A DNA stretch of 21,715 bases from Willaertia magna (taxonomy: Eukaryota > Heterolobosea > Eutetramitea > Acrasida > Naegleriidae): NCBI GenBank assembly GCA_902984215.1, contig CADWAF010004131.1, forward strand, positions 1 to 21,715. Reading direction: 5' to 3'. Below the pieces are notes generated by a model, which had not been told where the DNA came from, searched no databases, and saw only the letters and a list, made by a program, of their open reading frames with translations. Shown here piece after piece: positions 1 to 8,492 of the stretch. The position numbers and the translations under genes are program-made. Positions within the stretch are counted from its first letter, which is position 1. Each line of letters opens with the position of its first letter.

Positions 1-60
1 TACAAAATTTTACTAAAAATAATTTGAGATTACAAAATTAACTAAAAAATAATTTGGGCC
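1..60. repeat. Two imperfect copies of a 30-bp AT-rich unit at the window edge
   Basis: Positions 1-30 and 31-60 both begin with TACAAAATT and both carry AATAATTTG near the end, with several mismatches in the middle. More copies could lie outside the window. The unit is AT-rich and low in complexity, so chance similarity is possible. The rest of 1-206 is AT-rich 5' flank of the next gene with no other feature that I can support. Confidence 0.3.
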
Positions 61-206
61 CTCCTCTAAAAAAGCTTTACAGCACAATAATTATAGATTT
101 TGGTCGTTTTGTGTTAAAGAAAAACTTTAAAATAAAATAATAATTTTCTTCGTTTTCAGCGAAAAAGTGACTTTACGATAATCCCAAGTACACAAAATTT
201 TTAAAA

Positions 207-1706
207 ATGCTCAACAATAAAACGCTTTATTTGCGTGTGCAACTCAGATTCTTCAAACACAGAGGTATTTCCGATGTTTTCTTTTTTAATAATCTCTTCT
301 CTACCACCAGGTTTTCGGATGTTTCTTGCATAGCATCATCCCCTGAAGAAATTTCAAAGCAACACAATATAAAAGAACTAGCACTAGTTCTAGACAGAGT
401 AGTTTTTTGTTTAATCCCTTTTTACCTTAATCAGTTTGAAGAAGAAGATTTACCTAGCAAAACGGGAAACGATTCGGATCATATAAACAGAGAAGAAAGA
501 TTATCATTAGATAATCCTTTCTTCTCTTTTGTTATTGCAACAATTTTATTAAATCGCAAAGATGTTACTATTAATAATTTAATCCCGGTTTGCGACTTAG
601 ATAATAATATATTTACAGTAGATGTTCCCAAGTACTTAAAGTTTAATCCTCAAATTGGGGAAATCCCTCGATCTTTAATTTCTTATCTTAACAATTTAAA
701 TTGTATCCCTTCCTCAAGTAACAGCAGTACTAGAGAAAAACGTTCAAACACAACAGTTTTAACAAGGAGATTTAAAGATGAAATCTTAGATTATACAGCA
801 CTTGATACCGAAAAGAACATAGCAATTGAATGGGCAGGGAAAAGGAATAATCCAGATGTAAAGAGAATTGAGGTTTTGCAAACTGAGTTAGATGAAGATA
901 TAATTTTTGAAAACCTTAAAAGAAAATTGTTTGAAATAATTAGAAAAAACAAATCAAATATTAAATTGACTGAATCTCCTAAAAGTATGAGGCACTTTTC
1001 CTTTTTGCAACTGGTTAAAGACAACGTTGTGGAAAAGTGGTTTTTAAAAGTTAACGCCCTCAATCTTTATTTAAAACTGTTACAACCTGCGTCTCTAATA
1101 TTGGATATGTCACAACAAGCTTTGGTACAAAGATTTTTGAGTATATTGGAAATACAAATTAAAAGCTCTTTACACTATTCCAGTTATTTTTATACTGCAC
1201 TACCTTTTGAAACCAAGATACCAGCTCCCTTTTGTACCAAAGAAAATTACGAACGGTTTGTCAAAGACAGACACGAATGTTATTCTACTTTACAAAAAGA
1301 ATATCCTGGAGAGTTGTACTACTTAATTGAATTATCCAAATGTTTTGAGTTTCAAGACAATGTTTGTTTATTGACTGGAAACCTTGCTCTTTTGAGGAAC
1401 AGATTACAACCCGTAACTTACCTTATTGAAGATTTGGATTTTATTGAACTAAATGACCACTGTTATAGGGAATATTCAAAATTATATGAATTTTTGGAAA
1501 GGGAAATATGTAAATTTAAGGTGGAAAAGTATTTGATTAATAACAGGGAAGAAATGAATGAAAAGGATATTGTTAACATTGTCAAAGAACATTACAATAA
1601 CTTGGCAGTAATTGTAAGAGAGAAAACACCTGAGAGATATGCCTCAATGTTTAGAAGAGGTTTTACATTTATGTATAAATGGTATATTAAAGATGAATTT
1701 GTTTAA
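207..1706 (+). CDS. Hypothetical protein, 499 aa
   Basis: This is an uninterrupted reading frame from an ATG preceded by four A, the usual start context in this window, to TAA. I do not recognise the family. The protein shows no signal peptide, no clear membrane segment and no repeat. The N-terminus is hydrophobic and aromatic with basic residues. A charged linker lies at about residues 170-260, with a segment rich in E, K and R around 205-255. The last residues are aromatic and basic (RRGFTFMYKWYIKDEF). Its codon use is somewhat less AT-biased than that of the next two genes. Its stop lies 4 bp from the stop of the convergent membrane-protein gene, so the 3' UTR must run antisense into that gene or be almost absent. 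The length and an open frame on a non-repetitive sequence make it very likely real; the function is unknown. Confidence 0.75.
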   Translation: MLNNKTLYLRVQLRFFKHRGISDVFFFNNLFSTTRFSDVSCIASSPEEISKQHNIKELALVLDRVVFCLIPFYLNQFEEEDLPSKTGNDSDHINREERLSLDNPFFSFVIATILLNRKDVTINNLIPVCDLDNNIFTVDVPKYLKFNPQIGEIPRSLISYLNNLNCIPSSSNSSTREKRSNTTVLTRRFKDEILDYTALDTEKNIAIEWAGKRNNPDVKRIEVLQTELDEDIIFENLKRKLFEIIRKNKSNIKLTESPKSMRHFSFLQLVKDNVVEKWFLKVNALNLYLKLLQPASLILDMSQQALVQRFLSILEIQIKSSLHYSSYFYTALPFETKIPAPFCTKENYERFVKDRHECYSTLQKEYPGELYYLIELSKCFEFQDNVCLLTGNLALLRNRLQPVTYLIEDLDFIELNDHCYREYSKLYEFLEREICKFKVEKYLINNREEMNEKDIVNIVKEHYNNLAVIVREKTPERYASMFRRGFTFMYKWYIKDEFV

Positions 1707-1712
1707 TTTATT
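1707..1712 (-). terminator. Poly(A) signal AATAAA overlapping a stop codon
   Basis: AATAAA on the minus strand begins at the second base of the TAA stop of the four-TM gene. Cleavage 10-30 nt downstream would fall inside the coding end of the convergent gene at 207-1706. Chance occurrence is possible in AT-rich DNA. Confidence 0.4.
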
Positions 1713-2331
1713 AATCAGCTATTGCTCTACTTAATGCAGTATATTTATTTCTTTGTTTATCTTTATAACTAACATAAATTCTACATGAACCACAAACAGC
1801 TAACGGTATACAACAACATAAAAATAAAAAACATGTAAATCCCACCATTAAACCATAATATAAAATATTTGCTTGTTTCATTTCATAATTTTCAATTTCT
1901 TTTTGTGTTGGATTATTTGGATCATTATAATTTACAATAATTTTTATAAATTGATTTAAATGATAAGAATTTATTCCAATTAAAGTTAAAATAATTAATA
2001 AACTTAAAATAATCCAAGCACACCAATGAATTGAACAATAAAATAAATAATTTTGTAATGAATGATTAGATTGTGCTTGTTGATAATAATTATCTTTATT
2101 ATTTTTATTATTACAATAACATAATGAAAATAAACCAATAAATCCCATAATTAAAAATATTGTTATTGAAATATATTCAATTATTAAATATGGTAAATAA
2201 TTTATATCCGTTAGTCTTTTTTCATCTTTTATTGTTAAAATAATTAATGTTATTAAATAACCTAGTGATAATAAAATTGTTATAAATGATCCCATTAGTG
2301 AACAAATTGTGGAAACAGTGACCGCTGACAT
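1711..2331 (-). CDS. Four-transmembrane membrane protein, 206 aa
   Basis: Four hydrophobic segments are visible at about residues 11-34, 46-72, 96-121 and 157-182, so this is a tetraspan-type integral membrane protein. The loop between segments 2 and 3 is N- and Q-rich (CYCNNKNNKDNYYQQ). Segment 4 ends in a cysteine cluster (LCCCIPLAVCGSC) beside a basic tail, which could be a palmitoylation site (inference). The diagnostic CCG motif of true tetraspanins in the large loop is not seen, so I do not assign it to that family. The ATG has eight A directly upstream. The stop TAA overlaps an AATAAA. The gene lies 77 bp after the small-Tim gene on the same strand and converges with the hypothetical gene at 207-1706. 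Function unknown. Confidence 0.75.
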   Translation of the reverse strand: MSAVTVSTICSLMGSFITILLSLGYLITLIILTIKDEKRLTDINYLPYLIIEYISITIFLIMGFIGLFSLCYCNNKNNKDNYYQQAQSNHSLQNYLFYCSIHWCAWIILSLLIILTLIGINSYHLNQFIKIIVNYNDPNNPTQKEIENYEMKQANILYYGLMVGFTCFLFLCCCIPLAVCGSCRIYVSYKDKQRNKYTALSRAIAD

Positions 2332-2407
2332 TTTTTTTTGAAAGTTTGAAGAAGTGTGATTGGCACATCGGAGTGTGGAATTTGAGTGAATTTGATTATA
2401 ATTATTA

Positions 2408-2413
2408 TTTATT
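2408..2413 (-). terminator. Poly(A) signal AATAAA containing the stop codon
   Basis: The TAA stop of the small Tim gene lies inside an AATAAA on the minus strand. If used, the 3' UTR would be only a few tens of bases and would end before the next gene's ATG (2331). Confidence 0.4.
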
Positions 2414-2627
2414 GTTGATTACTATTTAATTGTTGAATAGATTGTAATAGATAATTAATACTTTCCGATTTTAAATTTGAACAATTTGTTAAACAATAAC
2501 GTTTTTCATCCGTTAATTGAAATTGATTATCTTGTTTAAAACAGTATTTAAAACAAGTAGATAGATTAGAAAGAATGATATAATTTTCCAATTCATTTTC
2601 TCTAATAATTATTTCTTCTGGTTCCAT
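2409..2627 (-). CDS. Small Tim chaperone (Tim9/Tim10/Tim8/Tim13 family), 72 aa
   Basis: The protein has the twin CX3C signature of the small Tim (zf-Tim10/DDP) family: C25-F-K-Y-C29 and C45-L-T-N-C49, separated by 15 residues, within the 11-16 usual for the family. The second motif sits in the family-like context LTDEKRYCLTNC. Seventy-two residues is a typical length. Known members form hexameric rings in the mitochondrial intermembrane space; the cysteines make two disulfides, and the ring escorts hydrophobic precursors from the TOM pore to TIM22, TIM23 or SAM. No presequence is present, as expected for import by the Mia40 route. Helices flank both motifs. I cannot say which paralogue it is. 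The ATG follows eight A, and the stop TAA is contained in an AATAAA. It is a short gene but the cysteine spacing makes the call strong. Confidence 0.82.
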   Translation of the reverse strand: MEPEEIIIRENELENYIILSNLSTCFKYCFKQDNQFQLTDEKRYCLTNCSNLKSESINYLLQSIQQLNSNQQ

Positions 2628-2971
2628 TTTTTTTTATTTTTAAATATTAATTAATAAATTTTGTAACGTTGTAATGGAAATAAAATTAGTTTCATTATTT
2701 AATTAAATTATTTTATAAATTATTATATTTGTTCATTAACACCCAAAAAAAAACTTTTAATTGTAAAATAATTTGGACGAGGTTATTCTAGCCTAGGTTT
2801 TCAAAGGTAAGGTAAACTAAAGTTGTCCACAAGAATGCTACTGTTGGTGGATTTGGAGTAAAATGAAAGAAGGACCTTTCAGTCGTTTTATAATCAATTG
2901 TCATTTGATTTTTAGTGAAAAAAAATAATTTGATTGATAACTGATCGTTACTTGAAATTTTAATCATCATA
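2628..2971. promoter_or_regulatory. Divergent intergenic region, 344 bp, with a possible 5' UTR intron
   Basis: This separates the small Tim gene (-) from the three-exon gene (+), so both promoters should be here. The left part (2628-2770) is very AT-rich; the right part (2771-2905) is clearly richer in G and C. A GTAAGG at 2807 and a TTTTTAG ending at 2915 could bound a 109-bp intron in the 5' UTR of the plus-strand gene. This is only a sequence-level suggestion. No ATG-initiated coding exon could be supported here. Confidence 0.3.
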
Positions 2972-4787
2972 ATGTTTACATCTAGACATAAAGAACAATC
3001 AAATACTTTAGCTAATGGTGTAGAATATGATGACACGATGCAACCTTCATCACCAACCACTAGTTCTTCTATTCAACAACACAATGACAACAATAATTCA
3101 TCAGATGATGAAGATGAAGATATTGGAATAGATATAACATTTACACAAATATATAATATAATAAAAGAACAAGGTGCACGTAATATTCCTGTAAATATCT
3201 TACAAACAGTTTCTAAAAAAGATTTAGTTTTATCTGAATTTAAAAGAGAAGGAATGAAACCACAATTTCAAAGAGATGCAGAATATTGGTATAATACATT
3301 AAATGTATTTGAAAGAATTAAAGAAGAAGATTTAATTCAAGTACCATTTACTTTAGCTAATGATATAGCGGAGAAGATGTCTCTTATTCAATTAGAAAAG
3401 AAAAGAATTCAAATACTGAGAAGAATATTTATTTGTTTACGTTATGGAGATATCTTATGGAGAAAAAGTAAAAAGACAAATAATTGGCAATTATGGAGTG
3501 AATTAAAAGATGTTCCTATTGCTACAATGTTAAGTCATGGAAGTAGAATTATTATTCAATTACCAAAATCTTCACAAGAACCTGAAAGAAAGGGTTTATT
3601 TGGTAAATTAAAGAATGCAATGAAAAAAGATGAATCTTGTCATGATCATGGTTTTTGGACTTGGTTATTATGTGGAGATGATATGGGTAATTTAGAAATG
3701 GTTGTTACTCCTGAATTAACTAATGGAGCAGTAAGTATTTTCACTATTAACAAGCCTTTCTAATGTTATTCTTTCTTTATGCTCTATTTCCATAATAATG
3801 GATGAATAATTTCTATTCATTTGACCTATTACTAATTACGAATCACATTTTTAATTGTGGCGCCAATTAATTACGGGTGATGTTAATAATTTAAATAGGA
3901 AGCTGCAAAGAAAAGTTTTTTAGTTTTTAAGAGAACTGCAGCAACTCATAGTTTAGCATACTACGACAAAGAAATTACACCTAAAGAAGAAGAAGACTCT
4001 TCAGCTAAAAAGAAGAAAAAACTTCAATCCCGTAAAATTCAAGTTCAATATGTAGATGAAAATGGACAAGAAGGAACTTTAAAGAAAATTAAAGATATTG
4101 TTGAAGTAAAAGAAAAACTAGGACTTAATGCGAGAAATACAAAAATTATGGGATCTAAAGAAGAATTAATGTTAAAACATCGTCATTGGGGTTTAAATAT
4201 TTGTATGGGTGGTTTTGGAAAGGAATTACCTTGTTTCCCAAGTGCAAAGGATGCCAAAAAGGCTAGAAAGAAGGGTGTTAAGAAAGGAACTAAACCTCAA
4301 TATACAATTTGTGAACCAACTGGTGAACACAGTCATATTTATTTATATTACATGTCACCAGGTCCAAAAAGAAATGGTGGTATTATGGTAAGTTTACACA
4401 CCTTAATAATTTATTACAACAATTTATTACAATAAGATTGGTGTTGAAGGAAGTGAACCAGGTAAAAAAGATCAATCAGGTGAACATCATGGTATAACAG
4501 CCTCTAGTCCATTCATTGGTGTTACTGATGGTATGAAATGGAATAAAATTAAAGATATGGGATTTCCAGAATATCCAGATAAATATGATGCTTTCTTTAT
4601 AGATTTATCTAATGGTTGGGAGTTTTTAAAACAATATGAAACGGAATGGAAAGATGAAATGGTATTTGGAACAACTTATTTAAAACCTGTAAATGAGGCA
4701 ATGAAAGAAGCTCAATTAAAAGAAAAACAATTATTAGAAGAAAATGATGATATTGCTGTTTATTCAACATCTCCAAATTATATATAA
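2972..4787 (+). CDS. Hypothetical protein of 532 aa, three exons
   Basis: Two apparently separate reading frames join through two introns. Exon 1 is 2972-3730, intron 1 is 3731-3898 (GTAAGT to TAG, 168 bp), exon 2 is 3899-4387, intron 2 is 4388-4436 (GTAAGT to AAG, 49 bp) and exon 3 is 4437-4787. Both junctions are phase 0 and the frame is kept. No ATG is available for exon 2 close to its 5' end, which supports the join. Residues 20-55 are S/N-rich then acidic (DDEDEDIGID). The central part (about 155-275) has the strand-rich, aromatic look of a PH-like fold (WRKSKKTNNWQLW, then KKSFLVFKR...SLAYYD); this is inference. A lysine-rich linker follows, then a compact G-, H- and Y-rich C-terminal region (GEHSHIYLYYMSPGPK, ASSPFIGVTDGMKW). 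I do not recognise the family. The start ATG lacks the A-run seen elsewhere. Its stop is 8 bp from the stop of the convergent gene. Confidence 0.7.
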
Positions 4788-4794
4788 TTTATTT

Positions 4795-4800
4795 TTTATT
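4795..4800 (-). terminator. Poly(A) signal AATAAA containing the stop codon
   Basis: The TAA of the 237-aa gene lies inside AATAAA on the minus strand, and a second AATAAA follows at 4788-4793. Cleavage would fall inside the antisense of the last exon of the convergent gene ending at 4787. Confidence 0.4.
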
Positions 4801-5509
4801 TGTGTAAATAATTTTTGTAATAATATTGAATTTTTAAATTACAATTGAATGATTGCCACAAGTTATTTGTAAACTCTTTTACACTGTCAAGGCTATCAGT
4901 CAAACAAGCAGGTAAACAACTACCAAGTCTACTATTCCAAACAAGATGCCATCTATATTGCCAATCTATTAAATCGTCATTTCTTTTCGTCATGTAGCTT
5001 GGTCTTATCCAACCATCGCTAATATATCCATCCCAATGGTATGTGATCACCAATCGTTCAAAACAGCCATGAATTTTTCCTAGCAAAGGTGATTCACTCA
5101 GCTTGAGGCGTTCATTGAAATACCGCAGTTGGTCAAAAGCATATTTGAGGAGAAACCTTTCCACTCGACAATCAAAGTACTTAAATAACATTTCACAGTA
5201 GTGTTGGTCAAGATTTGCAAGAATTCCTACAACCTTTGGAGAATAAAATAGTGCTTTTCTATCCCATTGTTCTAAATATTCTTCTTCGAAATGTTTTCCA
5301 AGACACGCTTCGAACATATTTTTATAATCTTCGTCTTTCCAGTCTTCTACTTTTTCAAAATCTAAAAAAAAGTTTTTGTCTGGGAGACAAAGGGCTACTC
5401 CGTATTTAACAAGATAAGGGATACCTCTTTCAACAGGTACCCAAGGTAATTCCTCTATCTTCTTTGCAAGTCTTTCTGGACTACACCTTATTTCTTGCTG
5501 GGTGGGCAT
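4796..5509 (-). CDS. Hypothetical protein, 237 aa
   Basis: This is an uninterrupted frame from an ATG preceded by five A to TAA. I do not recognise the protein. It is soluble in appearance, with many W, Y, D and K residues. Distinctive stretches are ELPWVPVERGIPYLVKYG near the N-terminus, a central charged helix region, and WDGYISDGWIRPSY then DWQYRWHLVWNSRLG towards the C-terminus. It has no signal peptide and no membrane segment. Its base composition is less AT-rich than that of the neighbouring DCAF15-like gene, whose stop lies 70 bp upstream on the same strand. The stop codon is embedded in an AATAAA. Function unknown. Confidence 0.7.
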   Translation of the reverse strand: MPTQQEIRCSPERLAKKIEELPWVPVERGIPYLVKYGVALCLPDKNFFLDFEKVEDWKDEDYKNMFEACLGKHFEEEYLEQWDRKALFYSPKVVGILANLDQHYCEMLFKYFDCRVERFLLKYAFDQLRYFNERLKLSESPLLGKIHGCFERLVITYHWDGYISDGWIRPSYMTKRNDDLIDWQYRWHLVWNSRLGSCLPACLTDSLDSVKEFTNNLWQSFNCNLKIQYYYKNYLHK

Positions 5510-5579
5510 TTTTTCCGTTCTTGAAAAAACGGGCTCCCTGAAATTATTAAGATTTACATTTTGATATTTTAGTAATACA

Positions 5580-7025
5580 TTACATTGTTAAACTAAATGG
5601 TAAATGAGGGTGATCTATTGATTTTAAACTTTCTCCCGATTTAAACATATTTTCATTATTTAAAATAATAGATAATGGTTCTTTAAGTGGATCTCTTTTT
5701 AATACAATTAAACATAAATTATTTATACATAATGTTGTATTTCTTTATAAAAATAAGTAAATAAAATTAAATATAACTTACATATATTGTTTTGAAGTAT
5801 CTATTATATTTTTAGATTCATATAAAATATTTAAATTTGGATAATTATTTTGTAACATTTCATTTAATTCAATCATTCCATAAATAATATTTCTTTCAAT
5901 TTTTTTAATTATTTCTAATTTTATATCAATTACAATAATTATAAACAATTGTTTTAAATCTTGATGTGATTTTACAATTTTAAAATTATAATCTAAAATA
6001 CTTTGATTTTTAAATTTATCTAAAATAAAATATTCGACATTAAAATGATAAAAACATTTACAATTTAAAAATGATACTTGACAATCTTTTGACATTTCCA
6101 TAATTGGAATATATTCTAATGAAATATTATCACTTAAACCTTTTACAAAATATAAATTATTATCCTCTTCATTACAATTATTATTACAATAAGGATTACA
6201 AATTGTAAAGTTTTCTTTAATTATTTTTGGTTCAATTATAAATAATTCAATAGTTGTAGAAGTTGGTATTGCTATAAAATAATTATAAATATTATTACAA
6301 TTATTGTAAATATTAATTTTCATTACAAAAGAATTTATATTAAATAAACTAACATTAACATCTGTTGAAATATATTTTAAAATCAAACCATAAATTTTTC
6401 CTTTTTTAATTAAATTATTATTTAATAAATTTTGTAAAATTTTTAAACAATAAATTTTTTCTAAACTATTTATTTTACAATATAAATAAATAAAAAATAA
6501 ATTTTCATCAAAAATTTCACTAAAATGACAATGAATGTTTGGTATTACTTTATTTGGAAAGTAATTATTAAAATAAATATTTTTTTGTAAAATAATTTGT
6601 TTACAATATTTTGGTATTTCTAAGAAATTATTTTCTAAATTATAATCTTCATTTACGAATGGTAATTCTAATTTTAATTCTAAATTAAAAAAATCAAATT
6701 CAAAAAATAAAAATAAAATATTTTTATATTCTATTGTTATATCTTCTTCCATTAAATTGTTTAAATCTTCTAAATATTTATATCCAATTAAATAATTACC
6801 GCTTCTTGTAAATCCTAAAAATATACAATTATTAAATTGTTCATTATTTTTTTGTTTTTGTAATAAAGTTTGTAAAGAAATTGCATTTAACTTTTTTTGT
6901 TGCGATAATAACCTTGTAAAATAATTATTGTACGATTTACCACTATTCTTCTTAATTGTTGGATGATGTGAAATCTTTCGGAAATGCAGAGCCTTGACTA
7001 GATGAATATTTTCTTTTCGCTCCAT
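5580..7025 (-). CDS. DCAF15-like WD40-type protein candidate, 468 aa, two exons
   Basis: Exon 1 is 5782-7025 and exon 2 is 5580-5742 (minus strand). The 39-bp intron at 5743-5781 runs GTAAGT to AAAG, and the join preserves the frame. Without it the protein would end after KQYM. Residues 69-82 (FLGFTRSGNYLIGY), followed at about 104-120 by an aromatic FFEFDFF...LKLE strand, resemble the start of the WD40 domain of DDB1- and CUL4-associated factor 15 (DCAF15) as I remember it. Known DCAF15 is a substrate receptor of a CUL4-DDB1 ubiquitin ligase. The rest is strand-rich and extremely rich in I, N, L and F owing to AT-rich codons, with a cysteine/asparagine patch near 275 (NPYCNNNCNEED). The spliced C-terminus ends HLPFSLTM. 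The ATG has seven A before it, and the upstream PDI gene stops only 30 bp earlier. Gene reality is firm; the family call is tentative, and DET1-like or another degenerate propeller is the alternative. Confidence 0.65.
5743..5781 (-). other. 39-bp spliceosomal intron
   Basis: On the minus strand this starts GTAAGT and ends ATAAAG. Removing it replaces an early TAA with 54 further sense codons ending in TAA. It is one of the two shortest introns inferred here. Confidence 0.7.
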
Positions 7026-7044
7026 TTTTTTTGAAATACAACGC

Positions 7045-7050
7045 TTTATT
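7045..7050 (-). terminator. Poly(A) signal AATAAA for the PDI-like gene
   Basis: AATAAA begins about 5 nt after the PDI-like gene's TAA (minus strand) and 20 nt before the next gene's ATG at 7025. The end of one transcript and the 5' leader of the next must therefore share this 30-bp gap or overlap. Confidence 0.5.
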
Positions 7051-7055
7051 AAAAT

Positions 7056-8252
7056 TTACAATTCATCTTTAGAAGTAACAATGGTTGGATAGTTAAATAA
7101 TCTTGTATATTGAATATCACCACCAATAACTCTATCAATAAATAGAGATGCTTCAGTTAATGTAGTTTTCATTTTCTTAACATATTTTAATTTATGTCCT
7201 CTAAATACAACTAAATCAATCTTTTCATTTTCTTCATTTGGAGTAGTATCTTCAAATTCAAATACTTTTTGTAATGTTTCATATGCATCTGTATTTGGTA
7301 TTGCTTGTAAATAAATAAATGTTTCATCTGGATATCTTTCTGAAATCTTTTTAAATAATTCAACTTGTCCATTAACTTGGTTATTTACAAAACCAATAAT
7401 ACAAACAACTTTTTCACATTGTTTTAAATGTTCTTGTTTTTCAATTGTTGTAATTCTTTCTTTTAATATTGTTGTTGTTGGTGTTGATTTTCTCTTTTTA
7501 GATAAAACTTCTCTTTCTCCTCTTTCAATATGTTTATCAATAAATTTCAACATTTCCAATTTCTTTAATTTTCCATCAAATATAATTTTATCTTCTAAAT
7601 TATTATTTTTAAATAAAACTAATGCTGGTGTTGTAGTTAAACCAAATAAATCAGTTGCTTTATTTTCACCAACAAAACCAAAATCAACTTTCTTTCCAAT
7701 ATATTCAAATGCTAAAGATTTAAATAGATTTGGATTTGATGTTTTAGAACTAAATAAAATTACTTTTATAATATTAATTTCATCTTCCCCAATTTCCTTA
7801 TTTGTAATAAATGTTTTAATTTCTTCTTCGTTATTTAAAACCTTAACTGGATCTTTAAGGTTAGTCATTAATCCTAAAGCTGCATTTACAATTGAATTTG
7901 CATCTCTTCCTCCTTGATAATCATCAGGATTTAATTTTGATGATTTATACGCAGGGAATAATTTAATAGTTGGGAATCCTTTAATACCAAATCTTTGTGC
8001 TAATTCCTTTTCATTGTCACAATTAATTGTACCCATATTAACTACACCACCTAATGAGTTAGCTGCCTTTTCATATTCTGGTTTTAATCTTTGACAATGT
8101 CCACACCATGGTGCTACAAATGCAACTACCCAAGGTGCTTCACTATTGGTAACTAATCTATCAAAATTGTTTTGTGTTAATTCAATTAAGTTTTGGCCAA
8201 GAACCAAACTGCAGAGAAATAGAAGGAATAAAGACAATGAGATTTTCAACAT
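7056..8252 (-). CDS. Protein disulfide isomerase-like ER protein with KDEL, 398 aa
   Basis: Residues 1-19 form a signal peptide (MLKISLSLFLLFLCSLVLG). A thioredoxin domain covers about 20-125, with the active site W49-C-G-H-C53 and the cis-proline in GFPT (P94). Two further thioredoxin-like segments without CXXC follow (about 150-245 and 275-385), giving an a-b-b' type architecture rather than the two-active-site P5/PDIA6 layout, though the first domain is closest to P5-type domains. The protein ends exactly in KDEL, the ER retrieval signal. It should form and isomerise disulfides in secretory proteins in the ER lumen. A basic, threonine-rich linker (SKKRKSTPTTT) separates the last two domains. 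The ATG has seven A upstream. The minus-strand DCAF15-like gene begins 30 bp after the stop. The call is strong; the exact orthologue is uncertain. Confidence 0.95.
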   Translation of the reverse strand: MLKISLSLFLLFLCSLVLGQNLIELTQNNFDRLVTNSEAPWVVAFVAPWCGHCQRLKPEYEKAANSLGGVVNMGTINCDNEKELAQRFGIKGFPTIKLFPAYKSSKLNPDDYQGGRDANSIVNAALGLMTNLKDPVKVLNNEEEIKTFITNKEIGEDEINIIKVILFSSKTSNPNLFKSLAFEYIGKKVDFGFVGENKATDLFGLTTTPALVLFKNNNLEDKIIFDGKLKKLEMLKFIDKHIERGEREVLSKKRKSTPTTTILKERITTIEKQEHLKQCEKVVCIIGFVNNQVNGQVELFKKISERYPDETFIYLQAIPNTDAYETLQKVFEFEDTTPNEENEKIDLVVFRGHKLKYVKKMKTTLTEASLFIDRVIGGDIQYTRLFNYPTIVTSKDEL

Positions 8253-8492
8253 TTTTTTTAAATAGTTTTTTCATTAAATTCCGATTAAGATGATCAATTA
8301 AAAGAAAACACGTTTCCGAAAGAACACGTAGAAAGCAAGTCTAACCTAGCCCAAACAAAATGGTTCTGAAAACAGCAAAATGTGTAAGGAAGAAAAGACG
8401 TGAAAAGGATTAAGGAAAGTAGAGAATAATAATAAATTTCCACCAAACCTTGGAAGACCGCCAAAAGCATATTGGCAATTCCTCGCAAAAAA
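8253..8492. promoter_or_regulatory. Divergent promoter region between the PDI-like gene and the basic-protein gene
   Basis: These 240 bp separate two divergent ATG codons. The right half is richer in G and C. It contains an ATG at 8360 opening a short frame with a GTAAGG at 8384 and a phase-matched AG at 8455-8456. If spliced, eight codons would join in frame to the gene starting at 8493. The A-run before 8493 makes that ATG the better start, so the upstream exon is listed only as a possibility. Confidence 0.35.

Noticed and set aside
791..1063. Minus-strand frame inside the first gene, and similar antisense frames inside the coiled-coil, F-box and HAUS6 genes
   Set aside because: They mirror the codon structure of the genes on the other strand and show no independent features.
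2788..3060. 90-codon minus-strand frame in the divergent promoter region
   Set aside because: It overlaps the start of the three-exon gene on the opposite strand, has no A-run at its start and no recognisable features.
8294..8488. 64-codon minus-strand frame between the PDI-like gene and the basic-protein gene
   Set aside because: Short, no domain, overlaps the start of the plus-strand gene; best explained as a chance open frame.
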